NCBI RefSeq assembly: GCF_946187725.1
Contig: NZ_CAMHSK010000016.1
Span: 1-64,000 of the forward strand
DNA: 64,000 nt
Origin: an uncultured Treponema sp.
GTDB taxonomy: Bacteria > Spirochaetota > Spirochaetia > Treponematales > Treponemataceae
Reading direction: 5' to 3'
Positions within the stretch are counted from its first letter, which is position 1. Each line of letters opens with the position of its first letter. Of the stretch, positions 17,572-27,883 are shown piece by piece. The notes beneath the pieces are model-generated. The model made no database searches. It saw only the letters and a program-made list of their open reading frames with translations, and was not told the DNA's origin. The position numbers and the translations under genes were made by a program.

Positions 17572-18189
17572 AAATAATTTCTCCTTTAAATAAAAAATTC
17601 AAAAGACTTTCCTTCGAAATTCTCTATCATATTTATTTGCGGAGAAAATCACTTTTCGGCAGTAACGGCATAAAAAAACTGAAATATTTTGAGGATTTTT
17701 TTGTTTTGGAATACGGAAACTGGAGATTTTGGAGATAAGTTCTAAAACTTCTCTTGGGCGTGCCCCGACATCCATGTCGTTACGACAACTCGAAGAGTTG
17801 TCGCAGGCTTATCTTGTCTGTTAAGCAATGCGACCTCCGTGTCGCACTGACAGCAAAACAATTTATTTTCTTTTTAATGTCGGGTCGGGCTTTCCGCCAT
17901 TCCGCTGCCGCTCCAGCCGCTTCCTTCGCTGCGCTCAGTCCAGTGGCCGCCTTCGGCGTGGCTACAATCCCTCACGCAGTCGTCATTCCGAGCCTGTCTC
18001 GGAATCTCATTGCAGGTGATGCTGAAACGAGTTCAGCATGACACCACCAAGACGGCATGATACATACCGTCACCCCGAACTCAAGCAAGCACGACAACGC
18101 AAGTTCCTGGTTTCGGGGTCCCAGCATGACTAATGCAGCATGCTAGAACTGGCGGATGGCACAGACGAAAAATCTGAATTGTTAAATGG
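17572..18189. repeat. Hairpin-rich composite repeat region
   Basis: From about 17757 the sequence is a string of palindromes: CGACAT-cc-ATGTCG, CGACAACTC-gaa-GAGTTGTCG, TGCGAC / GTCGCA, a C- and G-rich block with CTTCGCTGCGCTCAG, ATTCCGAG / CTCGGAAT, ATGCTGAA / TTCAGCAT, and ACCCCGAA / TTTCGGGGT. Its base composition differs from the flanking genes. Similar short palindromic blocks are known as dispersed intergenic repeats in many host-associated bacteria. Several weak frames cross it, but none looks like a protein. The part from 17572 to 17750 is AT-rich and shows only the Shine-Dalgarno site of the gene to its left. Confidence 0.7.
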
Positions 18190-21100
18190 CTAAAAAGCTC
18201 GAATCGCACACACGCACTCGTAGCTGCCATACTTGCTCGAATCGACCCAGCTTCCACTGTCGAAAACGAGTAAGTATGCGAAATGAGTGCTGCTGTCAGA
18301 AATGTACTGGGTCGACGACCAGTAAATGGTGCTTGCAAACGGACTTGTCCTGCCCAGTGCCGTAAAAGCGTTTCCCACTGCCTCGCGGTTATCATACACT
18401 TTCTGTAACTCTTTTTTTGCTGGCAGATACCAGCCGCTTTCAAAGCCCGTCACGCTGTAGCTCGTGCAAAAGTAAAACGCAGGATAGTATTCTTCGCTAT
18501 AATCATTTATCTTTGCAATCGCATCTGTGTTCGCAGCACCGTCATCTTCGCTTGTCGCATACTCTGCCGACTTGTATGCGACAGCATTTTCAGAGCACCA
18601 CTTTTTACTTGATGCTGTTTTCAGGCCTACACCAAGCTTTTTCTCTGTGTCAAAAATCACGGCGACCGCCGCCGCTTTCTGTGCATCAGAGAGTTTCAAA
18701 TTATCGGAATACGCAGTAGCCGTACCGTCATTAAACACTATGTCTCCCACAGCACTTGCGGAAGATTTATCACCCATCTTATCCCAAAGTACTCCGTTCG
18801 GCATAATACGCCATGTTACAGTTGAATCTTCAGGCTGAGTAAGTGCGAACTTGCTGTATTCTGTAGAAGTTGTAGAAGATGATGACAGAACATAAGTTGA
18901 TGTTGAGTATGATGCAGGAGTAATCGTTGCAACAGGTGTTGTCTCGCTAGTGAGAGAACTCAAAATATAAATCACCTTGTATGGCTGATAAGTATTACCA
19001 GTATTAGCTGACAGATAAACATCGTTATCACTTGCAATTACAGCACTTCCGCCCATTTTAAGTGAATACTCACCTGAGCCAGAGGCCAGTTCTGCAACAT
19101 AAACACCGCTTCCGCCTTCAGTTGCACGATTTCCTGTGATTGTTCCTCCAGTCATTTCAAAACTGTCATTTCCGCCAATGTATACACCGCCACCGACATT
19201 TGATGAACCGTTGCCAGTAATTGTACCGCCGCTCATGGAAATTCCTGTTCCAAGTCCGCCTGTAATGCAGATTCCGCCACCACCTGCACCATCCGCATTT
19301 CCTGTAACGCTGTTGCTGGAAATAGTTCCGCCTTCCATTGTAAAGTAACTCAAGTTACTGTATATACCACCACCGTTTGTAGTTGCATAGTTTCCTGTAA
19401 TAAGCGTGCCTTCCTGAATTGTAAGGTGTGCGAAGTTGCTTACATTGATGCCACCGCCGTTTTCTGCAGATCCACCTGTAATCTCAAGATTTCTGATAGT
19501 GACAGTTGCTGCATTGATTGTAAGTGTAGTTCCGAGGCTTGTTTCTGTAAATCCGCCATTGAGAACATCCTGCGGTTCTCCGCTGACATCAAGACCGTTC
19601 AAGCCCTCGAGTGTGATAGATTTTGCGTTAATCGTTCCAGAAATGCTTTGTGCGCCTATTAGAGTTCCGCCTACTAAGATTGTGTAATCTTTTTCACTGT
19701 TGTTCATTATTTCGACGGCTTTTTCAATACTTTCGAACGGTTTAGAACGGCTGCCGTCTCCTGTATCGACGTTTCCTTCGTTTTCGCCGACTGTTCCTAC
19801 ATAGATTACACCAGAAGAAGCAGGATCTATTGTTGTTTCCAGTTTTCCATCTTCTGTGAGATACCAAGGATATGTGGTATTAGAAGTTAATTTTTCGTCT
19901 GTTACCGCAAAATAATCATATTCCGTTTCAAGATTCACACCGTCAGCTGCTTCAAGAATCTGTAAGCCGGACTGATATTTTTGAGGCGTAATAGTTGCCT
20001 TTATTGGATTAGCATCGTCTCCAGTCAATGCACTGTCAACTGTAATTGTTACATTACTTGGCAGATAAACATCGTTATCAGGTGTAATAAGAGCATCTTT
20101 ACCAATCGTAATTGTTCCTGTTGTTCCTTCATCCAAAGAGCCAATAAATCCAATTCCGCTTCCTGAAGTTCCAGCCGAGTTACCGCTGATTGTACCGCCA
20201 GTCATTGTGAACGAAGCAATCTTTGAGCCTGATGCCTGGAGACAGACACCGCCACCGTAGGCAAGCATTGAACTTTCAGGTGTGCCGGTTGCACCTTCTG
20301 CATTTAGAGCCTTGTTACCAGAAATTGTACCGCCTGTCATTTCAAATGAACCATCTGCGTAAACAAAGACACCACCGCCGGCAGTTTGAAGTCCTGCCTG
20401 TGTTGCCCAAATATAAGCGGTATTGTTTTTAATTTCTCCTCCGCTCATTATAAATGAACCTGATTTAACAGTTACACCAGCACCATAAGTTCCTTTCATT
20501 ATACTTGTAGTGTTAGAACTGATTTCGCCACCACTCATATTAAAATTTCCACCCGCAACACAGACAGCACCACCCTGACCAATGGAACCTGTATTAGAAA
20601 TTGTGCCGCCTTCCATATTAAAGATTCCGCCTTCTTTTACATAAACATTTCCATTTGCAATGTAATAATTATCAATAGAAGATCCTGCCTTCATAACAAG
20701 CGTTCCGCCGTTTTCGACAGCAATTACGCCATTTGGAGGAAGCGCACCACCGTAGGTACGGGCATTCCCCTTAAACAGGGTACCGCTATCTAAAGTAACT
20801 GAACTTTCACTGCCAGAAACATTTATAATTGCACCATCACTTTCGTCTCCTTGTATAGTTACATCAAATTTAAAATTTGATATTGTAACATGAAGGCCGC
20901 CTGATACAGACAAAGTTGTAGGATTATCGTTAATAAACGATGAGCGACTGATGCCGCAGCTAGGTTCTTCACCTTCATTTGTCGCTACAGCACCTTGCAA
21001 TGTAATTGAAGTTGCAGGCACGTTTTCATCAATTGTAATATCAAAATCATCAGTAAAGCCAGTCACTAAAATTGTGTAATCTTTTGAAGAGTCAGCGATT

Positions 21101-23301
21101 GTTTTAATAGAACTTACTGCACAGTTAATTGATTTATAAGGTGCTGATGAAGAACCGTCACCAAGTTTAATAGTATCATCGGCACCCGTACTTTCATCGA
21201 TATAAGCATAGTCTGCACCTGTCGAAGCATTAACATAAATATTTTCAGAATTGCATGTCCAGGTTGCATAAAGGGTTGTATTGTTATTAACGAAGGTGTA
21301 ATCAGAATCTGTAACAGTATTTTCATCATCATCATAATAATCAGCTTCTTTGAAATCTAACGGTGTCATTTCATGAACAGTCGTATATCCAATGGCAGGA
21401 TTTCCTGTTTCATAAGTTCTTTTGTAATACCATCCGTTAAACAAATAACCATCACGTTCAATAGACGGCAACTCGCTGGCTGTTGCAAAATATTTGCAAG
21501 GAATCTTTGTAGCCGACATAGAAGCTGTTCCTTCACCTGTAAAAGTCAAAGTTACATACTTATTCAAACAACCGTCATCATCAATAAACCATTCTGTGCC
21601 TGTTTGTTCTCCATCTTCGTCAACTTCTGCTGTAATATGGAAATATTTAGAATTATCGGCAATATTAATGTCACTTTCCTCTTCAACATAAACAAATTTA
21701 GCTTTATATAGTTCGTAGTCTGTATTGGAAGAACAGTCAGGTGTCTCATAACAAGATGGTGTAATCGTAACCGAAGCCCCGCTGCCTAGGTTGTCTGCAA
21801 GGAAGATTGTTCCATCATAAGCATTGCTTTCCAAATACAAATCATCAATCACAGGAGTTCCCGCGAGGTATATTTTTGAATCACTACCCACATTCACGCC
21901 ATGTCCAGTAGTTCCTTTTGTAATCTTAATATCTCTTACAGTAACAGGAACACTTGTCGAAATAGTGAGTGCGGTATCTGCACCTGTTACCTCAATTGAA
22001 TCTTTCGGCTCGTTTGTTGTGCTGTCAATTCCGTTACAGCCCAAAATGGTGATTGAGCTAATTGCTCCAGAGGCAGGGTCTTCAATCGTCTGTGCTTCAG
22101 TAAGCGTTCCGTCCACGGCAATATTCCAGTCAATTGATGAATCATTGATATCTGAGATTTTAGCAACTGCGGAAGCAATAGAGCCAAGTGCATTCGTCTT
22201 TGAAAATCCTGTATTGTCTGCAAGTCCAGAAGAGGCAACATAGATTGTATTAACAAAGTAAGCGTACAATGACAGATTTCCAGTCGTTCCGCCTGCAATT
22301 ACCTGCTGATTCTCTCCATTTTCTGCAACACGGCTTTCATCTGTAAATTCTGAATTCGTGTACCATCCGGCAAACAAATAGCCTTCTTTTTCCATAGTCG
22401 GAAGCGTGATTGCCTCGCTCTTTCTTGAATAGTTGAGAATCTTCACGCCCTCTGCAAGTTTCCCCTCATCATCATAGTATGTAATCGTGTAAACATCGTT
22501 GAGCGTGAGTGAAAGTGCAGCAGTTGTCGTAAGGCCATTGTCTACGCGGACAAAATTTCGGCTTGTGTTGAGAGGTACCGTGTCAGAATTGCGTGTATCA
22601 TAAATCTCAAACAGAAGATAATAAGTGCCAGTTGAAAGACGAGAATTTTCATCAGCTGCCGCACGGGAATATGTGACATAGAAAGTTTTGTTTGTAGAAC
22701 TGTTTGAATTTGGTGTCAGTTCTGCCGAAGTAAACTCTTTTGTTTCGATTGTAGTCGTTCTATCATTGCTCATCAGTTTTGCGGTAACTGTATAATCAGA
22801 AGCAGATGTAGAAGTTCCTGTGAAAGTGAATTTGATGCTCATTCCGCCGAATGATTCATCTGCTACAAGAGTAAATGCGATTGTAGCCGTTGTGCCAAGC
22901 GTAATGTCTTTTGTTGCCTCTCCTGTAAAAGAAGCTCCGTTCAGTTTTGCAGTGAGCGTAAAAGACCATGAACCGGCAGAGCTTAATGGAATGAGTTTTT
23001 CGTTTATCAAATCATAGGTCGCAGCCGTTGCAAGCCTTTGTTCAGTACCACCAGCAACCGCACCTTTCAGCACGATGTCCGTGAGTTTTGTAGCAGCATA
23101 ATCAGTCGTTGCGGGGGCAATGCTTCTGTCAGAAGAAATCTTCATTCCGCTTATGCAAAGATATGTTTTTCCGTCAGCACTTGCACGCGACTTTGTTTCA
23201 GAAAAATCTCTACTGCCATCCGAACATGAAGAAATCAGAAAAGCCGCACCAACGACGGCGAGAAGTTTCATTTTCAAAAAGTTCATAAGATTCTTTTTCA
23301 T
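18190..23301 (-). CDS. Giant surface lipoprotein with beta-helix repeats and Lcl/DUF1566-like C-terminus
   Basis: A lipoprotein signal peptide ends at the lipobox LISSC. About residues 270-330 and 580-690 contain Listeria-Bacteroides-type repeats (GYLFAGWYTNSEF, GYLFNGWYY). The central 1000 residues are right-handed beta-helix repeats with many GGTISGN and GGGVYIGGN-like turns, as in polymorphic outer membrane proteins. The last ~180 residues (FESGWYLPAKKEL, YWSSTQY, ending in AIRAF) match the Lcl/DUF1566 type, a fold used for ligand display. The start follows an AGGAG that overlaps the stop of the upstream gene, so the two form an operon. The likely role is adhesion or surface variation. No export-specific neighbour is seen. 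Confidence 0.75.
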   Translation of the reverse strand: MKKNLMNFLKMKLLAVVGAAFLISSCSDGSRDFSETKSRASADGKTYLCISGMKISSDRSIAPATTDYAATKLTDIVLKGAVAGGTEQRLATAATYDLINEKLIPLSSAGSWSFTLTAKLNGASFTGEATKDITLGTTATIAFTLVADESFGGMSIKFTFTGTSTSASDYTVTAKLMSNDRTTTIETKEFTSAELTPNSNSSTNKTFYVTYSRAAADENSRLSTGTYYLLFEIYDTRNSDTVPLNTSRNFVRVDNGLTTTAALSLTLNDVYTITYYDDEGKLAEGVKILNYSRKSEAITLPTMEKEGYLFAGWYTNSEFTDESRVAENGENQQVIAGGTTGNLSLYAYFVNTIYVASSGLADNTGFSKTNALGSIASAVAKISDINDSSIDWNIAVDGTLTEAQTIEDPASGAISSITILGCNGIDSTTNEPKDSIEVTGADTALTISTSVPVTVRDIKITKGTTGHGVNVGSDSKIYLAGTPVIDDLYLESNAYDGTIFLADNLGSGASVTITPSCYETPDCSSNTDYELYKAKFVYVEEESDINIADNSKYFHITAEVDEDGEQTGTEWFIDDDGCLNKYVTLTFTGEGTASMSATKIPCKYFATASELPSIERDGYLFNGWYYKRTYETGNPAIGYTTVHEMTPLDFKEADYYDDDENTVTDSDYTFVNNNTTLYATWTCNSENIYVNASTGADYAYIDESTGADDTIKLGDGSSSAPYKSINCAVSSIKTIADSSKDYTILVTGFTDDFDITIDENVPATSITLQGAVATNEGEEPSCGISRSSFINDNPTTLSVSGGLHVTISNFKFDVTIQGDESDGAIINVSGSESSVTLDSGTLFKGNARTYGGALPPNGVIAVENGGTLVMKAGSSIDNYYIANGNVYVKEGGIFNMEGGTISNTGSIGQGGAVCVAGGNFNMSGGEISSNTTSIMKGTYGAGVTVKSGSFIMSGGEIKNNTAYIWATQAGLQTAGGGVFVYADGSFEMTGGTISGNKALNAEGATGTPESSMLAYGGGVCLQASGSKIASFTMTGGTISGNSAGTSGSGIGFIGSLDEGTTGTITIGKDALITPDNDVYLPSNVTITVDSALTGDDANPIKATITPQKYQSGLQILEAADGVNLETEYDYFAVTDEKLTSNTTYPWYLTEDGKLETTIDPASSGVIYVGTVGENEGNVDTGDGSRSKPFESIEKAVEIMNNSEKDYTILVGGTLIGAQSISGTINAKSITLEGLNGLDVSGEPQDVLNGGFTETSLGTTLTINAATVTIRNLEITGGSAENGGGINVSNFAHLTIQEGTLITGNYATTNGGGIYSNLSYFTMEGGTISSNSVTGNADGAGGGGICITGGLGTGISMSGGTITGNGSSNVGGGVYIGGNDSFEMTGGTITGNRATEGGSGVYVAELASGSGEYSLKMGGSAVIASDNDVYLSANTGNTYQPYKVIYILSSLTSETTPVATITPASYSTSTYVLSSSSTTSTEYSKFALTQPEDSTVTWRIMPNGVLWDKMGDKSSASAVGDIVFNDGTATAYSDNLKLSDAQKAAAVAVIFDTEKKLGVGLKTASSKKWCSENAVAYKSAEYATSEDDGAANTDAIAKINDYSEEYYPAFYFCTSYSVTGFESGWYLPAKKELQKVYDNREAVGNAFTALGRTSPFASTIYWSSTQYISDSSTHFAYLLVFDSGSWVDSSKYGSYECVCAIRAF

Positions 23302-23311
23302 CGTTCGTCTC

Positions 23312-26300
23312 CTAGTTTGCCTTTACCGTGATGTGATATTCGCTTGAGTAATGTGTACCCTCAGAGTCAGCGGCTTCAACTGCAATGTCATAAACACCGA
23401 TTGACCAATCTGATGTATCGAGGGCGAGTTTTGAAGTGTCCGCACCAGTTTCAAATTCCTGCTCAATGCCATCGAAATACCATGTATAACCCGATGAACT
23501 TACTTCTTTTTCAGTAGGCAGCTTTGCCGTAAAGACAAGATATTTTCCTATATAGACTGTAGATGTTGCATAGAAAGCCGTTCCACTCGTGCTTGTAGTG
23601 CTGGTTTCATAAGCTTCTTTGTCCGTATAATATCGCGCAGAAAGCGTGATGTCAGAATAGGTCGTATGATCCAAAGTCATCGTGAGCGTGCCAAGCGGAG
23701 TGCTGCTCGTGAGTTTTCCGCTTTCATTGATGTACCATTCTGTCGTAGTTCCCAAATCAGCCTTTACTTCGTCGCTTACTGAGAATTTTGCACATTCAGA
23801 AGCAAAAGCGTCTGTTTCAAGCCCATCGTTTACAAGAATTGCCATGCTCGGATCGTAGAATCCAGGGGTAAGGCGGACTGCAAAATCGTCACTAAGGCTG
23901 CTTGCAATCGTAATTTTTGGATAATATGTTTTTGAGCCGGTCGTAAGATAAATGTCGTGCTTGCTGTCAGCACCTTCAGGAATCAAGACAGAGCCTGAGA
24001 GCGTAAGATTATTTGAATTGTCTGAAGCAATATAAATCGCTCCGCCCGCAATTCCAGCTGTATTGTCACGGATTGTGCCGCCTGAAAGTTCAAAAACGCA
24101 GTTATTGCTGCGAGAATATCTGATGGCTCCGCCGTAGGCTTCAGTCTTATTGTAAGCGATTGTTCCCGAAGCCATTTTTATGGTTCCAGTAGATTCAATC
24201 GCACCGCCGCCATACTGGTCTGATGAAGAACTTGAAGATGTTGTATAGGCTGAATAATTGTAATAAATACCGCCGGTAAGTTTTTCTTCAATAGGATTTC
24301 CCTCTGTGTCAGGTTTGTAACCCAGGTAAACTCCGCCACTGCTGGAAATTGCTCCACCACGCCAGGCCTTGTTTCCCCACGCACTGACATGTGTAGTCGT
24401 ATCATCCGGGATTTTTCCATCTTCCGCAGGCGTAGTGATTTCTTTAGAAGCTACACTTTTTGCATCTTTATCACCGATTACAGCCGTGCCGTACATAAAG
24501 AATTTTCCGTTATTGTACACCGCCCCGCCATGACTTAAATCACCGTAAGAATAAAACCTGTAGGCAATATTGTGATTGATTGTACCGCCGCTCATTATGA
24601 ATATTGAAGTAGTTTTTTCATTGTACACGCCGCCGCCATAAGCAGCATTCAAACCAAGCGCCCTGTTGTGCTCAATTGTTCCGCCTGTCATCTCAAGCGT
24701 ACCGGCATTTTTTATCGCGCCGCCGCCGCCTTCAGTTCCGTTCCATGCAAAAGTTCCGCTGTCAAACCAGACAAAGCTTCCTTCCGCATTGTAAAGAGCA
24801 CCGCCAGTTCCGCCATTGTAATAAAGACCGCCTGTAAGTTCTTCCTTTACAGGATTTCCATCCACCCCTCGCTTGTAGCCGAGATAGAGTTTTGCAGAAA
24901 CCGTACTGTCCGTAGAACTTCCGTTATAAATGCCGCCTCCAGCACTTCCGTAATTTGCCATTTTCTTATTGTTGAAATCTTGGTAAGAAGAAGAATCTGC
25001 CGCATAAGTGTAAAGGCTTTCATCCGTTTTTCCGCCGTTTGATTTGTCCCCGATAACAGCAGAACCGTACATATAGAGAGTTCCTTCGTTGTGGATTGCA
25101 CCGCCCCGGCCGTTCGAAGTATTTCTGTTGCCTGTTACAAGCGCTCCGTCTCCAAGAGAAAGCGTCGCCCCCTGAGCAATGTTGATTCCACCCGCATTTA
25201 TACTGCTTCCCAAACCGCCTGTAATCTTTAAGTTGGTGATTGTGACTGGAACAGCAGTATTGATGACAAGAACCGTGCCGTTTGAAACACCGTTTGCGTT
25301 TCCAGCCTGATTCCTGTTGATTGAATCCTGCGGAAGGCCTGTCGCATCAAGACCTGTCGCACCAGTCAAAAGAATTGATTTTGCATAATTGCTTGTGATT
25401 GTTTCAGGAATTGTACTCAGACCATACTTTGCTTCTGTTCCAGAAGTTCCGGCAGGAATACCAGTGACTTCGCCGCTAATCTTAATAGTCCAGACCGCAT
25501 TTTTTGATTTGAGTGATAAAATTTTCTCACAGGCACCTTCTAGAGTTTTGAACGGCCTCTCCTCCGAGCCATCACCAGTCGAGTCATCGCCTGTGCCAGA
25601 AACATAAATCGTGCCGTCAACCCAGCGGGCATAAAGCTTGATGTCTTTTTCAAATTCCGTGCCCGTGCCGATTGACTCAACGCGTTCTGTTAAAGCAGAA
25701 TCCGTGTACCAGCCGGCAAAAACGAATCCTTCTTTGCTAAGGCCTTCTGTGGGGAGCATAATTCCTGTGTTTGCGTTTCGCTCTTTTTTGAGATCTGATT
25801 CCACTCCAGAATCCCAGCTTCCGCCATTAAGCTCATATTCTATAGAATAGATTGTGTTGATGTTCAGAAGTTCGCAGGTGTGTGCAGTCTTGTAGCCGTG
25901 AATTCTCACGACATCAATCAAAGAATTCAGTACGGTCTGGCCGTCTGTAGAATAGATTGTGAATTTTACATAATAGGTTCCGTTCGGAACATCGTCTTTT
26001 GCGTAGACGGCAGAATAAGAGGCCGCAGCCGGAGTGATGTCCTCAAAAGCAAATGTGTTTCCGTCATCTTCAAAGGCAGTGACTCCTTTGCTTGCGATTG
26101 TGAAAAGTCCTGCCTCAATCTTTCCGATTCTGTCAGATTCTGTAAAATTGAGCGTGATTGAAAGGTCGCCGCTCTGGACATAGTGTGTATTAAATGGAAG
26201 GGAATTGCCGCCCGCAGAAACTTCTTTGTTTTCGATAGTTCCAGACTGGGTGAGTCTGTAAGAGCCGTTTGCTTTTGAAGTGTATAAAGAAAGCGTAAAG

Positions 26301-26647
26301 TCATAAGTTCCCTGTTCAACCGAAACATCTTCATCGTCAATCATGAGAAGAATTGCATTTTCCGTGTCAGTTGAAAGCCACTCCTTGACAACAAAAGCCG
26401 TTCCGCCCGAAGCACTTTTTGCCGAAAGTTCTGCCTTAGTGATTTGCTCCAGGCTCACATTTTGGGGCATTAATGTTCTTAGCGAAGAATCCTGATTAAC
26501 AGAAAGTGAAAGGTAAGCCCTGCTGACAGAATGAGATTCAGAAGGGTCTGATAAATCATTACAGCCCGCCCAGAGACACAATGAAAGCACAAGAAATGAT
26601 ATAAGACCACTTTTTCTTAAAAGTTTGAAACGAAATTTTAAATCCAT
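23312..26647 (-). CDS. Giant surface lipoprotein with beta-helix repeats, paralogue of the next gene
   Basis: The signal peptide ends in the lipobox LWAGC. One Listeria-Bacteroides-type repeat (GFVFAGWYTDSALTE) is followed by about 650 residues of beta-helix repeats with GGAI/GGGIYN turns. The C-terminus is an Ig-like pair of domains instead of the DUF1566-like domain of the neighbour. The frame is open for 33 codons upstream, but the lipoprotein signal begins at the ATG at 26647 and a TATAAT lies seven bases before it. It is the first gene of a two-gene operon. The N-terminal halves of the two proteins share layout, which suggests duplication followed by exchange of the C-terminal display domain. 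Confidence 0.75.
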   Translation of the reverse strand: MDLKFRFKLLRKSGLISFLVLSLCLWAGCNDLSDPSESHSVSRAYLSLSVNQDSSLRTLMPQNVSLEQITKAELSAKSASGGTAFVVKEWLSTDTENAILLMIDDEDVSVEQGTYDFTLSLYTSKANGSYRLTQSGTIENKEVSAGGNSLPFNTHYVQSGDLSITLNFTESDRIGKIEAGLFTIASKGVTAFEDDGNTFAFEDITPAAASYSAVYAKDDVPNGTYYVKFTIYSTDGQTVLNSLIDVVRIHGYKTAHTCELLNINTIYSIEYELNGGSWDSGVESDLKKERNANTGIMLPTEGLSKEGFVFAGWYTDSALTERVESIGTGTEFEKDIKLYARWVDGTIYVSGTGDDSTGDGSEERPFKTLEGACEKILSLKSKNAVWTIKISGEVTGIPAGTSGTEAKYGLSTIPETITSNYAKSILLTGATGLDATGLPQDSINRNQAGNANGVSNGTVLVINTAVPVTITNLKITGGLGSSINAGGINIAQGATLSLGDGALVTGNRNTSNGRGGAIHNEGTLYMYGSAVIGDKSNGGKTDESLYTYAADSSSYQDFNNKKMANYGSAGGGIYNGSSTDSTVSAKLYLGYKRGVDGNPVKEELTGGLYYNGGTGGALYNAEGSFVWFDSGTFAWNGTEGGGGAIKNAGTLEMTGGTIEHNRALGLNAAYGGGVYNEKTTSIFIMSGGTINHNIAYRFYSYGDLSHGGAVYNNGKFFMYGTAVIGDKDAKSVASKEITTPAEDGKIPDDTTTHVSAWGNKAWRGGAISSSGGVYLGYKPDTEGNPIEEKLTGGIYYNYSAYTTSSSSSSDQYGGGAIESTGTIKMASGTIAYNKTEAYGGAIRYSRSNNCVFELSGGTIRDNTAGIAGGAIYIASDNSNNLTLSGSVLIPEGADSKHDIYLTTGSKTYYPKITIASSLSDDFAVRLTPGFYDPSMAILVNDGLETDAFASECAKFSVSDEVKADLGTTTEWYINESGKLTSSTPLGTLTMTLDHTTYSDITLSARYYTDKEAYETSTTSTSGTAFYATSTVYIGKYLVFTAKLPTEKEVSSSGYTWYFDGIEQEFETGADTSKLALDTSDWSIGVYDIAVEAADSEGTHYSSEYHITVKAN

Positions 26648-26654
26648 GTAAATG

Positions 26655-26660
26655 ATTATA
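26655..26660 (-). promoter_or_regulatory. -10 element of the surface lipoprotein operon, leaderless position
   Basis: TATAAT on the minus strand is followed by seven bases and the ATG. There is no Shine-Dalgarno site and no clear -35 hexamer. Confidence 0.5.
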
Positions 26661-26706
26661 ACGCATGGAATAAAGAATTCTAGACGCTTTCTGGGAAAAC
26701 ACTCAT

Positions 26707-26759
26707 AAAAAAAATCCCCGGCCACATCTTCCAAAGCGAAAAACATAACCAGGGGATTT
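26707..26759 (-). terminator. Terminator of the PTS IIC-like gene
   Basis: On the minus strand AAATCCCC pairs with GGGGATTT across a loop of about 32 bases, and eight T follow. It lies between the permease gene and the lipoprotein operon. Confidence 0.75.
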
Positions 26760-26815
26760 CAAGATTTTCTGGATTTTTACAGGCATTTATGCCCATGCTG
26801 AAAGCTCATCAAGCA

Positions 26816-27883
26816 TTAGTCTGCCAGCGTCAAATCCCCTTCTTTTATCCAACCAATTTTACGGAGAAGAAGACCAAAAGCCCAGCTCAAAACACCAGGA
26901 AGAATGAAGCAGATAAGCACAAGTCCGAGCCAGTCAAAGAAAGTCGGTGAAATTGCAACTGCACCGTGCTTCAATGCAGCATCAGACGGAGAGAACCAGC
27001 CTGCGATAACGCCAATCTGACCAACAAGACCGCAGGTTCCCATACCTGAAGAAACAGCCGCACCGTTCATTTCGAGTTTGAAAAGACATGTTGCAATCGG
27101 ACCTGTGATTGCAGAAGCAAGTGTCGGCGGAATCCAGATTTTCGGATTTTTAACGATATTTGGCATCTGAAGCATACTTGTTCCCAAGCCCTGAGAAAGA
27201 AGACCGCTCCATCTGTTTTCGCGGAAAGAAAGGATTGCAAAACCGACCATCTGAGCAGAACATCCGGCTACAGCAGCACCGCCCGCAAGGCCTACAAGAC
27301 CAAGAGCCGCACAAATTGCAGCAGAAGAAATCGGCAATGTAAGAACAACACCGACTACAACAGAAATGATGATGCCCATTACAAACGGATGAAGTTTTGT
27401 TGCCCAGACAATGATATTTCCGACTGATGCAGCAGCCATTCCGATGTATTTTGCAGTTAGAACAGTAAGAAGAGCGCCAACAATAATCGTAACGAGCGGA
27501 GTCACGATGATGTCAACCTTAGTCTTTTTGCTTACGAAAGAACCGCACTCAGCAGCAATTACTGCGATTACGAGAACAGCGAGAGGACCGCCAGCCCCAC
27601 CAGTTACATTTGCCGCACTACCGACTGCAACAAGAGAAAAAAGAACGAGAGCAGGAACGCTCATTGCAAAACCGATTCCGATTGCCATAGCCGCACCGAC
27701 AACATGACCGTCAGTTGCGAAATTTCCGGCATCAACTAAAAACTGGAAGACAGGATTTGTTCCGAGACGGAGAAGCTGCTGCCCCAAAGTCTTGATGATT
27801 GTTCCGATAAGCAGGGAAGCAAAAAGTCCCTGAGCCATGCCACTGAGCGCGTCAATAAAATAACGCTTTACATACTTGTTCAT
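26816..27883 (-). CDS. PTS-type IIC membrane permease (PTS_EIIC_2 / PfoR-like)
   Basis: The 355-residue protein has about nine to ten membrane segments rich in Gly, Ala and Val. It fits the family of EIIC-like permeases related to PfoR, with LGTSMLQMPN, SSGMGTCGLVGQ and the C-terminal FDWLGLVLICFILPG. No EIIA or EIIB domain is fused or adjacent, so it may not be a phosphotransferase transporter on its own. The substrate is unknown. The ATG follows AGGAGTTCGT. It is a single-gene unit ending in its own terminator. Confidence 0.75.
   Translation of the reverse strand: MNKYVKRYFIDALSGMAQGLFASLLIGTIIKTLGQQLLRLGTNPVFQFLVDAGNFATDGHVVGAAMAIGIGFAMSVPALVLFSLVAVGSAANVTGGAGGPLAVLVIAVIAAECGSFVSKKTKVDIIVTPLVTIIVGALLTVLTAKYIGMAAASVGNIIVWATKLHPFVMGIIISVVVGVVLTLPISSAAICAALGLVGLAGGAAVAGCSAQMVGFAILSFRENRWSGLLSQGLGTSMLQMPNIVKNPKIWIPPTLASAITGPIATCLFKLEMNGAAVSSGMGTCGLVGQIGVIAGWFSPSDAALKHGAVAISPTFFDWLGLVLICFILPGVLSWAFGLLLRKIGWIKEGDLTLAD

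Noticed and set aside
17754-18041. Small proteins in the palindrome block
   Set aside because: Composition follows the palindromes, the frames overlap each other and there is no initiation signal.
18190-18450. Diversity-generating retroelement target as a firm call
   Set aside because: No reverse transcriptase and no template repeat are seen in the window; only the domain type is suggestive.
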